From Tannerellaceae bacterium (lineage in GTDB: Bacteria; Bacteroidota; Bacteroidia; Bacteroidales; Tannerellaceae), in NCBI GenBank assembly GCA_031288515.1, contig JAITRG010000118.1, positions 1 through 34,843 of the forward strand: 34,843 nucleotides of DNA. The letters run 5' to 3'. A program made the position numbers and the translations under genes. Of this stretch, positions 17,214 to 26,891 are shown in pieces. Positions within the stretch are counted from its first letter, which is position 1; every line of letters begins with the position of its first letter. Below the pieces are notes generated by a model. It was not told the DNA's origin, ran no database searches, and saw only the letters and a list, made by a program, of their open reading frames with translations.

Positions 17214-18167
17214 ATGATAACAATCAAACGAGTAAACCCGGAGAACGAAGATTTTCAGAAACTTGTCTTTTTACTGGATAACTGTCTGGATGAATCGGAT
17301 AAAACGGCGCACTGCACTTGCGAGCCTTTCAACCGGATCGATACAATCAACTATGCCGTTGTAGCCTATTCCGCCGGCGAAGCCGTTGGCTGCGGGGCTA
17401 TCTGCGCGTATTCGCCCGGTACGATGGAAATAAAGCGGATGTTCGTCAGGGAAGATCAACGGAGAAAAGGCGTCGCCTCCATGCTATTGGACGAATTGGA
17501 ACGCTGGGCAAAAGAACTGAACGTTACCCGGCGTATGCTGGGAACCGGAGAAAAACTGCCCGAAGTCATCAACCTGTATCAAAAGAAAGGGTATGTAAGA
17601 ATACCCAATTACGGGCCATACGAATGTTTGGGCAGCAGCGTTTGTTTTGAGAAGAATATTGACATGAAATTAATTACCGGCAGAACCATTTTAATTCCAA
17701 TTGACCTGGAGATAATGAATGCGCTCTCGGGAGGCGTTCCAAAACAATGGGCCGGATATGGGTATAATGAAGAATGGCCGGAAGATGATTTGAAGGAAGC
17801 CTTCCCCGTGTTTGAAGAATTAGTAAAGAAGAACGGAAAGGACGGATTCAATCTGTGGTTAGTCATTGAAAAGGAAAGCAATTTAATCATAGGAAGCGCC
17901 GGATATACCGGAAGGCCGGATAACGAAGGGAATGTTGAAACAGGATTTGGAATTATACCGAGCAGAAGAGGAAAAGGCTTTTGCCGCGAATCCGTAGAGG
18001 CGTTATTAAAATGGGGATTAAGCCATGATGACGTTAACCGCATCATAGCCCGCTGCGATAAATCGAATATAGCTTCAAGAAAAACGATACTGAAATTAGG
18101 GTTTGAATACCTTACCGAAGAAGATGACTTATTGGTTTGGAAATTGGAGAAAAAGCATAAACCATGA
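17214..18167 (+). CDS. Tandem double GNAT acetyltransferase
   Basis: 317 residues made of two GNAT domains. The first (about 1-150) has the acetyl-CoA loop VREDQRRKGVASMLL and ends with the LYQKKGY segment and GSSVCFEK, where stand-alone Bacteroides GNAT proteins usually end. The second (about 152-310) starts with a Met (MKLITGRTILIPI) and has IIPSRRGKGFCRESVEALL and the end ASRKTILKLGFEY of the RimJ/RimL type, which acetylates N-termini or small molecules. There is no stop or frameshift between them, so this is a natural fusion or a loss of a stop codon. The last 4 bases (ATGA) overlap the next GNAT gene. Substrates are unknown. Confidence 0.88.
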   Translation: MITIKRVNPENEDFQKLVFLLDNCLDESDKTAHCTCEPFNRIDTINYAVVAYSAGEAVGCGAICAYSPGTMEIKRMFVREDQRRKGVASMLLDELERWAKELNVTRRMLGTGEKLPEVINLYQKKGYVRIPNYGPYECLGSSVCFEKNIDMKLITGRTILIPIDLEIMNALSGGVPKQWAGYGYNEEWPEDDLKEAFPVFEELVKKNGKDGFNLWLVIEKESNLIIGSAGYTGRPDNEGNVETGFGIIPSRRGKGFCRESVEALLKWGLSHDDVNRIIARCDKSNIASRKTILKLGFEYLTEEDDLLVWKLEKKHKP

Positions 18168-18595
18168 TTGAAATAAGACAATTGACCCCAGAGGATTTGG
18201 ACGGCTTACTAAAACTGTTGGAGCAGTTATGGCCGGGCAAGTCCATTGACGCGAACGCAGTCAGGAAAGTAATCGGAAAAGGCCTCGGGAACGATTCCCA
18301 AATCTATATGTGCGCAACCGACAATAAAAAGCTGGCAGGATATTGTTCGCTGACCATTAAAAACAGTTTATGGATGCAGGCAAACCTTGGAAATATTGAT
18401 GAATTGGTAGTTGACGGCGAATACAGGAACCGGGGCATCGGCAAGTTGTTGATGAATGAAATGGAGGCAATCGCAAAGAATCGCGGCTGTAAGCAATTGG
18501 AACTCGACAGCGCATTCCATCGCACAAATGCGCATGCGTTCTATGAGAAGCAGGGATTTGAAAAGCGGGCCTGGTTGTTTACAAAGGAGATATAA
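18164..18595 (+). CDS. GNAT acetyltransferase, AAC(6')-like in length
   Basis: 143 residues, one GNAT domain: N-terminal MIEIRQLTPEDLDGLLKLLEQLWP, the acetyl-CoA-binding loop VDGEYRNRGIGKLLMNEMEAIA at about 88-109, and the C-terminal NAHAFYEKQGFEKRAWLFTKEI. The pattern of an N-terminal helix with LWPGKS and a final FxK resembles aminoglycoside 6'-N-acetyltransferases, but many housekeeping GNATs look the same, so resistance should not be inferred. Its ATG overlaps the stop of the double GNAT gene (ATGA), so the two are translationally coupled. Confidence 0.88.
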   Translation: MIEIRQLTPEDLDGLLKLLEQLWPGKSIDANAVRKVIGKGLGNDSQIYMCATDNKKLAGYCSLTIKNSLWMQANLGNIDELVVDGEYRNRGIGKLLMNEMEAIAKNRGCKQLELDSAFHRTNAHAFYEKQGFEKRAWLFTKEI

Positions 18596-18624
18596 GGAGT
18601 ATGATGTTACTTAATATTTTTCGC

Positions 18625-18632
18625 TATCTTTG
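18625..18632 (+). promoter_or_regulatory. -7 box for the AraC-type regulator
   Basis: TATCTTTG matches TAnnTTTG. It overlaps a TTG at 18630 that could open a longer frame; because the box must lie upstream of the transcript, the true start is the ATG at 18660. This gives a leader of about 20 bases. No -33 TTG is clear. Confidence 0.5.
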
Positions 18633-18659
18633 CATTTAAGCACATATCTGGAACAAAGA

Positions 18660-19586
18660 ATGGGGTGGGATGTGAACATAAAATACTTAATATCCAACAG
18701 ACAAGACAAACTTTGGGGAATAACCGTTACTACGGCCGGTTATCAACGGAGCGAGCCTCATGCCGCCTATCCCCCAAGGAATCATCCTACGCAATACCTC
18801 TTTTCCACCCATAAAGGGCGGACGCTGGATGAATACATATTATTATATATAGCCGATGGAAGCGGAACATTTTCTTCCGATATACAGAAAAACATACGCC
18901 TCTCTGCCGGAAACATGCTCCTGATCTTCCCGGGCGAATGGCATAACTATAAGCCTGACCCTGCCGCCGGATGGGACGAGTATTGGATCGGCTTCCAAGG
19001 TAACAGTATGGAAGAACTCGTTCAAAACGGTTTCTTTACAGAACAGAAGAAAGTCTTCAATGTCGGTCATTCGTTCGAAATCGTGCTGCTTTTCAAGCTG
19101 GCGATAAATGTCGCAACCGAACAGAAAGCCGGGTTCCAGCAAATCCTTGGCGGTATAGCCAATCTCCTGCTGGGTATGACGCATTCGCTGGATAAATCAC
19201 AGGCTTTCTACCAAAGCCAATCGGTACAACTGATCGATAAGGCTAAGCTTATCATGTTTGAAAACTCCCATACGAATATAACCGTCGGGGAGGTTGCGAA
19301 CAGAATATGTATGAGCTATTCCAACTTCCGCCGTAACTTTAAGCAATACACCGGACTTTCTCCCCATCAATACCTGCAGGAAATCCGCATACAGAAAAGC
19401 AAGGAACTGCTTGCAGCCACAAATTTCACCTGCCAGGAGATAGCCTGCCGAACCGGTTATGAAAGCCCCACTCACTTTAACGCCATATTTAAAAAGAAGA
19501 CCGGACTTACCCCCATCAAGTACCGGGAGTATTACCAAAGGAATGAATCCCATACCTTTGCCAAGCCTGTAAGAATAAAAGAATAG
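18660..19586 (+). CDS. AraC-family transcriptional regulator
   Basis: About 308 residues. An N-terminal cupin-like ligand-binding half (about 20-150; YILLYIADGSGTFSSDI, LIFPGEWHNYKPDPAAGWDEYWIGFQG) precedes a C-terminal double helix-turn-helix domain (about 200-300), seen in VGEVANRICMSYSNFRRNFKQYTGLSPHQYL and CQEIACRTGYESPTHFNAIFKKKTGLTPIKYR. The cupin half would sense a sugar or similar ligand. It lies 262 bases upstream of susC on the same strand, so it probably controls the susC/susD pair. I chose the ATG at 18660 because a promoter box covers the earlier TTG. Confidence 0.93.
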   Translation: MGWDVNIKYLISNRQDKLWGITVTTAGYQRSEPHAAYPPRNHPTQYLFSTHKGRTLDEYILLYIADGSGTFSSDIQKNIRLSAGNMLLIFPGEWHNYKPDPAAGWDEYWIGFQGNSMEELVQNGFFTEQKKVFNVGHSFEIVLLFKLAINVATEQKAGFQQILGGIANLLLGMTHSLDKSQAFYQSQSVQLIDKAKLIMFENSHTNITVGEVANRICMSYSNFRRNFKQYTGLSPHQYLQEIRIQKSKELLAATNFTCQEIACRTGYESPTHFNAIFKKKTGLTPIKYREYYQRNESHTFAKPVRIKE

Positions 19587-19848
19587 TCATTTTAATAAAG
19601 ATTACGATCATTTTCCGTTATCCCTCCCTGCCGGCAAGCGCTAATTTTACAATCGTTCGTTCATGCCATAAAACGCACGGCAATTAGTCATGATGAACTG
19701 ATATTAATCTGTATTGTTAAACTACTAAATAGAAGACTGCCTATGAAATAAACGAAAGAATCACAAAAAACCGGGAAAAGATAGCGCTAATTCCGGCCTT
19801 CTATCAAACAATAATAAATCATTATTTAATTAAATTCGAGTACAAAGA

Positions 19849-22800
19849 ATGAAAAAAATATATCATGCCAAAGGGTATACCCTTTTGGCGGCAGGAAAAT
19901 CAGGTATCCATGTGAAGCTACTAACGATTCTACTCTTTTCGATCGCAAGCAGTTTGCAGGCAAACAATACAAACTCTCCGCCTGAACTGCCTCAAACGGG
20001 CAGGAAAACAATTACCGGTACGGTACTGGATGACCGTGGCGAAGCCATTATCGGCGCGAACGTTGTAGAGAAGGGAACGGCAAACGGTATGATCACCGAT
20101 GTGAACGGTAACTTCTCCTTGCCGGTCGGCGATGGAGCCGTATTGCAAATCTCTTACATTGGTTATGTCGCACAGGAAATAACGGTGGGTAACCGGAATA
20201 ACTTCCTTGTAACCATGCGTGAAGACTCTCAGGCTTTGAGCGAAGTAGTCGTAGTCGGATACGGTACGATGCGCAAGCAGGACCTGACCGGCTCGATCAG
20301 TCACGTGAATGCCGAAAAGCTGGCTTTCCAGCGTCCTGCGACTGTACAGGATATTATCCGTAACACGGCTCCCGGACTTATTGTTGGCCCTTCATCGAGT
20401 GACGCTAAAGAATCTCCTTCTTTCCTTATACGCGGGACGCGCACATTAAAAGGCGAAGCGGCAGCAAGACCTCTGGTCGTCTTAAATGGGGTTCCTTTTA
20501 ATGGAGAACTGTCGGAAATCAATCCTGTCGATATCGAATCGATCGACGTATTGAAAGACGCTTCTTCGGCTGCCATTTATGGCGCGAAGTCGGCGAACGG
20601 CGTTATTATTATCTCAACCAGGAAGGGACGGGGAGATAAGCCGACGGTGAAGTTCGACGGCAGCGTGGGTTTTGCCACAATGGGCGCCAACCGCGAATAC
20701 TATAAACCGAAGGAATATCTGCAATATCGTTCGGACTACGCAACCAGCAGCAACGGTTTCGAAAAGCAGGGTTATTACAGCAAACCGACGCCGGAGAACC
20801 TGCAGAAGTACGGCTTGACCGAAGAGCAGTGGCGTACTTATGATGCGATCGGCCAGGGATCAGACAATATGGAAGACGTATGGTTGCAGCGTATCGGACT
20901 GGGCGATGTGGAACGGAAGAATTACTTTGCAGGCGAAACTTACGACTGGTATGGCGCGGTATGGCAAACCGGCTTACGCCAGAATTACAATGTAAGCCTT
21001 TCCGGACAAACGGATCGCGTAAACTATTACTGGTCGCTGGGCTATCAAGATAATGAGGGCAACCAGCGGGGCGACCGCTTCGTGAACTACCGTACAAACC
21101 TGCGTCTGGATGCGAAGGCGACCGACTTCCTCGAAGTAGGAGCCAACCTGCTTCTGCAAACCCGCGATGAAGGATTCCAGCGCGTAGACTGGAGCGGCAT
21201 GTGCTACAACTCTCCCTATTCAACTCCTTATTATGAAGATGGTACGCTGAATCCATGGCCCATGGGGCAAGGACATCAAGCGCCGGGGACGAACAGCGAA
21301 TACAGTTTGTCCATGTCAACGAAAAGCGCCGGAACGCAAACCGTCACGACTAACCTGTACGGAAAGCTGAAGCTGCCGTTTAATATCTCATACCAGTTTA
21401 ATTTTGCGCCCCGTTATAGCTGGCAACACGACAGGAACTGGAGCAGTTCGGAAAGCGTTTTCGACACTACGCACGGTTCGGCAGACAGATTCTCTGCACG
21501 TTCGATTGTCTGGACACTGGATAATATCATTAAATGGAATTATACGTTTGCCGATAAACACCTGTTCGACGTGACATTGCTGCAAAGCGCTGAACAATAT
21601 CAATACTGGAGCGAACGGATGAACAGTTCGCAGTTCTCTCCGACAGATATCCTGCAGTGGCATTATGTGCAGGCTGCCAACGAGAAGTCGATCTCGTCGA
21701 ACGATGAGAAATATACGGGAGACGCCATGATGGGCCGTTTGTTCTACTCGTATGATAACCGGTATATGATTACTGCTTCGGTTCGTCGCGACGGATATTC
21801 TGCGTTCGGACGTTCCAATCCTCACGCAACTTTCCCATCGCTGGCTTTGGCATGGAACTTTACAAATGAAAAGTTCTTCAACCGGGTTCCGATGAGTAAC
21901 GGCAAACTTCGCCTCTCCTGGGGTAAGAACGGCAACCGCGAGGTAGGTATCTATCAGGCTTTGTCTCAATTAACGACAAGCGGTATCAGTAAATATACGT
22001 ATGCCACGCAGACAGGGTCTTTGTACGAGCTATCCACATTGCAAATAGCCCGTATGTCGAATAACGACTTGAGATGGGAAAGCACGGCGTCCTGGAACGC
22101 TGGTCTCGACTTTGGCTTCCTCGACAATCGTCTGAATGGCAGCGCTGAATGGTATTATATGCCGACGACAGACTTACTGATGGATCGCAGCCTGCCTAAT
22201 GTTACCGGTTATTCGTCGGTAGTAACAAACCTTGGGCGGGTAACGAACAGCGGGTTTGAGTTCTCCCTGAACTCAATTAATATTGAAAAGGAAAACGTCA
22301 TGTGGGCAACCACTTTCGGAATGTCGCATAACAGGAACCGTATCGAACACTTGTATTACACGTATGAAGATATAGTAGACGCCAATGGGAATGTAGTTGG
22401 CTCAAAAGAAGTCGACGACGTACACAAAGGCTGGTTTATCGGCCGTGATATGTCAACGATCTGGGCTAATAAGTTTATTGGCGTATGGCAGGTTGGCGAA
22501 GAAGAGGAAGCGGCCAGGTACGGACAGAAGCCGGGCGACGCCCGGGCGAACGACCTGAATGGCGACTATCGCATATCGCAGGACGATAAAGAATTCTGCG
22601 GCGTAAGAGACCCGAAAGTCCGTTTGTCGTTGAGCAATGAATTTGTTCTCTTCAGGAATTGGGATTTCTCTTTCAATCTCTATTCTTATCTGGGACACAA
22701 ATCAACAAGTACCGATTATCTGAATTTTTTTGATTTTAAAGGCGATTACCGGAACAGTCCCGTGCGTGACTACTGGACGGCAGAGAACAAATCGAACTCT

Positions 22801-23076
22801 TTTGCCCGTTTAAAATCTACTCTTCCTGCGAATGTAGAACCTCAAAAGATAATTCGCAGAGATTTTATCCGTCTGGAAAATATATCTGTTGGGTATAAAG
22901 TACCGAAAAGAATTGCGAATACGCTGCATACGCAGGATATCCGTCTCTACGGAACGATTCGTAACGTAGCGATCCTGGCTTTCTCGAAAGATTGGTCAAA
23001 GGCTAATTACTGGGACGTCGAAACGGGCGGTTCCATGCCCCGGACGTATACGATTGGCGCAAGTGTAACTTTTTAA
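19849..23076 (+). CDS. SusC/RagA-type TonB-linked outer membrane transporter
   Basis: 1075 residues. After a long N-terminus with a signal peptide (about 1-40), a carboxypeptidase-D-like domain (ITGTVLDDRGEAIIGANVVEKG to ISYIGY, about 52-120), the signature ALSEVVVVGYGTMRKQDLTGSIS, a TonB plug (to about 260) and a 22-strand barrel follow, ending in the aromatic TYTIGASVTF. SusC proteins import glycans or peptides captured by the SusD lid. The susD gene follows 12 bases later. The upstream gap 19587-19848 has two copies of AGCGCTAATT (19637 and 19784), possible regulator sites, and no clear -7 box. The substrate cannot be predicted, as no glycoside hydrolase gene is linked. Confidence 0.97.
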   Translation: MKKIYHAKGYTLLAAGKSGIHVKLLTILLFSIASSLQANNTNSPPELPQTGRKTITGTVLDDRGEAIIGANVVEKGTANGMITDVNGNFSLPVGDGAVLQISYIGYVAQEITVGNRNNFLVTMREDSQALSEVVVVGYGTMRKQDLTGSISHVNAEKLAFQRPATVQDIIRNTAPGLIVGPSSSDAKESPSFLIRGTRTLKGEAAARPLVVLNGVPFNGELSEINPVDIESIDVLKDASSAAIYGAKSANGVIIISTRKGRGDKPTVKFDGSVGFATMGANREYYKPKEYLQYRSDYATSSNGFEKQGYYSKPTPENLQKYGLTEEQWRTYDAIGQGSDNMEDVWLQRIGLGDVERKNYFAGETYDWYGAVWQTGLRQNYNVSLSGQTDRVNYYWSLGYQDNEGNQRGDRFVNYRTNLRLDAKATDFLEVGANLLLQTRDEGFQRVDWSGMCYNSPYSTPYYEDGTLNPWPMGQGHQAPGTNSEYSLSMSTKSAGTQTVTTNLYGKLKLPFNISYQFNFAPRYSWQHDRNWSSSESVFDTTHGSADRFSARSIVWTLDNIIKWNYTFADKHLFDVTLLQSAEQYQYWSERMNSSQFSPTDILQWHYVQAANEKSISSNDEKYTGDAMMGRLFYSYDNRYMITASVRRDGYSAFGRSNPHATFPSLALAWNFTNEKFFNRVPMSNGKLRLSWGKNGNREVGIYQALSQLTTSGISKYTYATQTGSLYELSTLQIARMSNNDLRWESTASWNAGLDFGFLDNRLNGSAEWYYMPTTDLLMDRSLPNVTGYSSVVTNLGRVTNSGFEFSLNSINIEKENVMWATTFGMSHNRNRIEHLYYTYEDIVDANGNVVGSKEVDDVHKGWFIGRDMSTIWANKFIGVWQVGEEEEAARYGQKPGDARANDLNGDYRISQDDKEFCGVRDPKVRLSLSNEFVLFRNWDFSFNLYSYLGHKSTSTDYLNFFDFKGDYRNSPVRDYWTAENKSNSFARLKSTLPANVEPQKIIRRDFIRLENISVGYKVPKRIANTLHTQDIRLYGTIRNVAILAFSKDWSKANYWDVETGGSMPRTYTIGASVTF

Positions 23077-23088
23077 TTAATCATCCTT

Positions 23089-25026
23089 ATGAAAAAGAAT
23101 CTGTTAAAATCGCTGTATCTTGGTTCTGCCCTGTTGATGCTGGCTTCATGCTCCGAGAGCTGGCTGGAGCCGGAACCCCTGTCGTTCTACGAACCCAGCA
23201 AAACGTTTTCAACCGTAGAAGGCCTGGAAAGCGCGCTTACGCGTTGCCGGAGCGATTTACTTTATTATTATTTAGGCGGCGGCGGTACGGCGGTATCATC
23301 GGAGTTGATTTTCTCGGACGTCGCCGTTTCGGCAATCTCCGACTTGGGCGGATCGCAGAACTTTGTGACGGATATTTCCCCGACTTCTAATAATGGATGG
23401 ATTGGCTCTAATCTATCCAATGCATTCTGGAGCAGCGGCGTGGGGGGAACAAGCTTTGCCAACGCCGTAATCTCAAGGTTGCCGGATATAGAGATGAATG
23501 AAACCGTAAAGAATCAAATGATGGCGAGAGCTTACTTCCAACGCGCCTGGCGGTATTATCACATGACCTTCCAGTTTGGCGACGTGCCTTTAGTAACAAG
23601 GGAAGTAACTACTCCCAAACTGGATTTCCGCTCGGTGAAGATGGAAGTGGTAATAGAGAAGATGATCAAAGACCTGGAGTTTGCCGCCGAACATGCCCCG
23701 ATGAGAGACGATTGGGGCAAAGAGAATAAAGGCACATGCCTGATGCTGTTAATTAAATACTATCTGGCAGGCGGACATTTTGAAAAGGCTGTCAGCGCAG
23801 CAAACACGCTTATCAACGATTGCGGTTACGAATTGATGGAAGAACCTTTCGGTACGTTTGAAAATCCCTGTCCGGATGTACGCCCGATGACGCGGAATGT
23901 ATTATGGGACTTACACCGGCCGGTAAACAAATCGATTGCAGCCAATAAAGAAAGTATCATGACTCTCATGAGCCGTTTTGAAAATCCGGACAGCCGCGTA
24001 CATACTCATTATTTATACAACTTCACTCCGTTCTGGAGCATGACCGACGTGAATCGCGGCATCCTCACGCCAAGCAAGCAGAATGCAGGAATGGGACGAT
24101 TGGCCGGAACGCCGGCCGTTATGGCTCAATATCCTGAATATATCGACTTCCGGGCCGTTGCCGGCAGAGGAGAATGTTTTGTCCGCCCGACCTGCTTCGC
24201 AGAGAAGAGTATGTGGACTGACCCGAACGATCTCCGCCACAGCAATGAGACAGGTAACTGGTTCGAGATGGAAGAGTTTAAGTATAATAATACAAGCCTC
24301 GTTGGTACGGAAGATGAGAAATACTTCATGAAGCCTGTCCGGAAATATGCAGATGATGGAACATTGCTTTGTCAGGATACGATCCGTTGCTGGTATGGCT
24401 ATCCTTATTACAAGCTATGGGTGGATGACGCCGAACGGAATGTATCCAATGGCTACACAGGCGTAGATTATATTGGCGGCCCTGGCGATGCGTATCTCTA
24501 CCGTTTGGCCGAAGCGTATCTGTTGAGAGCCGAAGCGTATTACTGGATGAGCGATTATGCGAAAGCCGCCGCCGATGTGAATACGATCCGCAAGCGCGCG
24601 CATTGTACCCAAATGTTTACGGCAGGCGAACTGAGCGGTCTGGATGGTCTGGATATTATTATGGATGAACGCGCGCGCGAATTGATGTACGAAGAACTGC
24701 GCCATGTAGAGTTGGTTCGCGTTTCATTTATTAAGGCAAATAAGGAAGGAACGTATGAGTCTCCCAAAAGCCTGGCGGACGAAAACAGCGACAGCTACTG
24801 GTGGCGCCGCATTACGAAGTACAACAATTACTATAATAAAGGTATAAAAACCCTGCATAATGACGAATACAAGATGGCAAAGCACAATATCTTCTGGCCG
24901 GTCACGCAGTCGAATATAGATTCCAACCTGAATGGGCGTATCAATCAGAACTACGGTTATGCCGGTTACGAGAAGAACGAGACTCCAATCAGCACATTGG
25001 CTGAGCTGGAAGAATCAGGACAATAA
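23089..25026 (+). CDS. SusD/RagB-family surface lipoprotein
   Basis: 645 residues. The signal peptide ends in the lipobox LASC with Cys21 lipidated. SusD-type features follow: the N-terminal SusD-like part (EPLSFYEPSKTFSTVEGLESALTRCRSDL), TPR-like helices (ARAYFQRAWRYYHMTFQFGDVPLVT) and the C-terminal RagB part with YLYRLAEAYLLRAEAYYWMSDYAKAAADVNTIRKRAH and ERARELMYEELRHVELVR. It caps the SusC barrel and binds the nutrient at the cell surface. At 645 residues it is somewhat longer than the usual 500-600. A strong hairpin at 25039-25078 follows, so the transcript probably ends here. Confidence 0.96.
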   Translation: MKKNLLKSLYLGSALLMLASCSESWLEPEPLSFYEPSKTFSTVEGLESALTRCRSDLLYYYLGGGGTAVSSELIFSDVAVSAISDLGGSQNFVTDISPTSNNGWIGSNLSNAFWSSGVGGTSFANAVISRLPDIEMNETVKNQMMARAYFQRAWRYYHMTFQFGDVPLVTREVTTPKLDFRSVKMEVVIEKMIKDLEFAAEHAPMRDDWGKENKGTCLMLLIKYYLAGGHFEKAVSAANTLINDCGYELMEEPFGTFENPCPDVRPMTRNVLWDLHRPVNKSIAANKESIMTLMSRFENPDSRVHTHYLYNFTPFWSMTDVNRGILTPSKQNAGMGRLAGTPAVMAQYPEYIDFRAVAGRGECFVRPTCFAEKSMWTDPNDLRHSNETGNWFEMEEFKYNNTSLVGTEDEKYFMKPVRKYADDGTLLCQDTIRCWYGYPYYKLWVDDAERNVSNGYTGVDYIGGPGDAYLYRLAEAYLLRAEAYYWMSDYAKAAADVNTIRKRAHCTQMFTAGELSGLDGLDIIMDERARELMYEELRHVELVRVSFIKANKEGTYESPKSLADENSDSYWWRRITKYNNYYNKGIKTLHNDEYKMAKHNIFWPVTQSNIDSNLNGRINQNYGYAGYEKNETPISTLAELEESGQ

Positions 25027-25038
25027 ATAAACGGTATG

Positions 25039-25078
25039 AAGGGTATTGGAAGTCTGTCGACGAACTTCCAATACCCTT
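25039..25078 (+). terminator. Hairpin after susD
   Basis: A perfect 15-bp stem (AAGGGTATTGGAAGT at 25039-25053 against 25064-25078) with a 10-base loop, 12 bases after the susD stop. The T-run after it is weak (GCTTTCC), so it may stabilise the 3' end as well as terminate. Confidence 0.6.
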
Positions 25079-25242
25079 GCTTTCCAACCGCTCCGCCCGG
25101 AGTTGTACAAGCACGAAAACAGCCATTTCGCTCCCCGCATAATTCAGGCAAAAACAACCGCCTCCCTGGATCTGGCAATGTTCCCTGTCGATTTCAACAT
25201 CAATGTGCGCTATAAAACCGGCATTTTTATGACTGATTTCTA

Positions 25243-25271
25243 TTGTATCTGTCAGAATCCTGCTATATTTG
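25243..25271 (+). promoter_or_regulatory. Promoter of the ROK kinase gene
   Basis: TTG at 25243-25245, 18 bases, then TATATTTG at 25264-25271 fit the Bacteroidetes -33/-7 pattern. The start would be near 25278, giving a leader of about 36 bases before the ATG at 25314. The rest of the gap from 25079 shows nothing else clear. Confidence 0.6.
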
Positions 25272-25313
25272 TTCCCCGATTGAATTTTCATTATTAATCC
25301 TAATTATAAAATC

Positions 25314-26282
25314 ATGGAGAAACCTTATGTAATAGGTATCGATATTGGCGGAACCAATACCGTATTCGGGATAGTAGATGCAAGAGGCACGATCCTGTAC
25401 AGCTGTTCAATAAAGACAGGCAAACATGCCGACGTAAACGACTATGTCGGCGAACTGGCCCAGGGACTCGAACGTATAATCGAACAGGCCGGCGGGCACG
25501 GCAAAATTAAAGGCATAGGCGTAGGCGCGCCGAACGGCAACTACTTCACCGGATGTATTGAATTTGCGCCAAACCTCCCCTGGAAAGGAACCATTCCTTT
25601 AGCCCAGTTAATCAGCGAGAAACTAAACGGTATCCCCGTAACGCTGACAAATGACGCCAATGCCGCAGCCATCGGAGAAATGACTTACGGCGCCGCGCGC
25701 GGCATGAGAGACTTTATCATGATCACGCTCGGCACAGGCGTAGGCAGCGGCATTGTGATCGGCGGCAACCTGGTATACGGACACGACGGATTTGCCGGCG
25801 AACTGGGCCACGTAATCACGCGCCGCCATAACGGACGCATGTGCGGCTGCGGACGCGAAGGCTGCCTGGAAGCCTATGCCTCCGCCACAGGCGTTGCACG
25901 CACAGCGCGCGAATACCTGGAAATCCGTACCGACGAAAGCATCCTGCGCAACCTGAATCCCGACGAAATAACCTCTAAAGACGTATACGACGCCGCGATG
26001 AAGAACGACAAACTGGCCATTGAAATCTTCAACGCCACCGGCAGCATGCTGGGCGAAGCCTTTGCCGACTTTGTCGCATTCTCAAGCCCCGAAGCCATTA
26101 TCCTGTTTGGCGGCCTGGCCAAAGCCGGCGACCTGATAATGAAACCCGTCAAAGAATCTTTAGACAAAAATGTACTGAAAGTTTTTGCCGGTAAAACAAA
26201 ACTGCTGTTCTCCCAACTGAAAGAATCAGACGCCGCCGTATTAGGCGCCAGCGCGTTAGGATGGGAAACAAAGGATTTCTAA
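25314..26282 (+). CDS. ROK-family glucokinase-like sugar kinase
   Basis: 322 residues. The N-terminal phosphate loop GIDIGGTNTVFGIVD (about 8-22), the sugar-site region LTNDANAAAIGEM (catalytic Asp in NDAN), the second glycine loop ITLGTGVGSGIVIGG and the ROK zinc motif MCGCGREGCLEAYASA (about 176-190) are all present. The closing glycine-rich stretch ILFGGLAKAGDL is also there. Enzymes of this group phosphorylate glucose or related hexoses with ATP, feeding glycolysis in the cytoplasm. It has its own promoter and follows the susC/susD pair, so a link to the sugar taken up there is plausible but not shown. Confidence 0.93.
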   Translation: MEKPYVIGIDIGGTNTVFGIVDARGTILYSCSIKTGKHADVNDYVGELAQGLERIIEQAGGHGKIKGIGVGAPNGNYFTGCIEFAPNLPWKGTIPLAQLISEKLNGIPVTLTNDANAAAIGEMTYGAARGMRDFIMITLGTGVGSGIVIGGNLVYGHDGFAGELGHVITRRHNGRMCGCGREGCLEAYASATGVARTAREYLEIRTDESILRNLNPDEITSKDVYDAAMKNDKLAIEIFNATGSMLGEAFADFVAFSSPEAIILFGGLAKAGDLIMKPVKESLDKNVLKVFAGKTKLLFSQLKESDAAVLGASALGWETKDF

Positions 26283-26354
26283 CGTTTCTACCCGTAAGCG
26301 GCAAGCCGGAAACAATGACAGACCGTCCCCGCCTTGCCGCTTATCCAGAAAAGA

Positions 26355-26891
26355 ATGCACCCCCTCCATCAATTCAGATATTGCCCCTCCTGCGGTTCGG
26401 AATCGTTCGAAGCCCGGAACGAAAAGGCGAAACAATGCACAGCCTGCGGGTTCACCTATTATTTCAACCCGTCGGCGGCGGTTGCCTGCTTTCTGAAAGA
26501 TAAAAAGGGCCGCCTGCTAGTGGTACGCCGCGCCAAACACCCGGCCAAAGACACGCTGGACCTGCCCGGAGGCTTTGTCGACATGTACGAACCGGCAGAA
26601 GAAGCCGTCCGGCGGGAAATACAGGAAGAAACCGGCCTCGCCATCACAAACTGCCGCTATCTGTTCTCCATTCCCAACATCTACCCCTATTCAGGTTTCG
26701 AAGTACACACCCTGGACCTGTTTTTCGAATGCCACACAGACAGTTTCAACCAGGCCAAAGCCGCAGACGACGCCGCAGAAATCATCATACTCCCCCCAGA
26801 CAAACTGCACCCGGACGCCTTCGGACTGCAATCCATCAAAAAAGCCGTCAAACAATACCGCCACAACGCATCAAAAACCACCGCCGTTTAG
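26355..26891 (+). CDS. Nudix hydrolase with N-terminal zinc ribbon
   Basis: 178 residues from the ATG at 26355. A zinc ribbon (Cys10, Cys13, Cys28, Cys31; CPSCGS and CTACGF) precedes a Nudix domain with the complete box at residues 73-95 (G-x5-E-x7-REIQEETGL). NudC-like NADH or NAD-cap hydrolases share this layout, but the usual NudC SQPWPFPxS motif is not seen, so only a nucleoside diphosphate-linked substrate can be inferred. The frame can be read from a TTG at 26334, but the ATG fits the conserved start HQFRYCPSCG. It lies 72 bases after the ROK kinase and may share its transcript. Confidence 0.9.
   Translation: MHPLHQFRYCPSCGSESFEARNEKAKQCTACGFTYYFNPSAAVACFLKDKKGRLLVVRRAKHPAKDTLDLPGGFVDMYEPAEEAVRREIQEETGLAITNCRYLFSIPNIYPYSGFEVHTLDLFFECHTDSFNQAKAADDAAEIIILPPDKLHPDAFGLQSIKKAVKQYRHNASKTTAV

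Noticed and set aside
18164..18595. Aminoglycoside resistance gene
   Set aside because: The GNAT fold and length fit AAC(6') enzymes, but no residue unique to that group was identified, so only the general family is called.
20609..21319. A 236-codon minus-strand frame inside susC
   Set aside because: It mirrors the GC pattern of susC codons and has a Ser/Arg-rich translation without family likeness.
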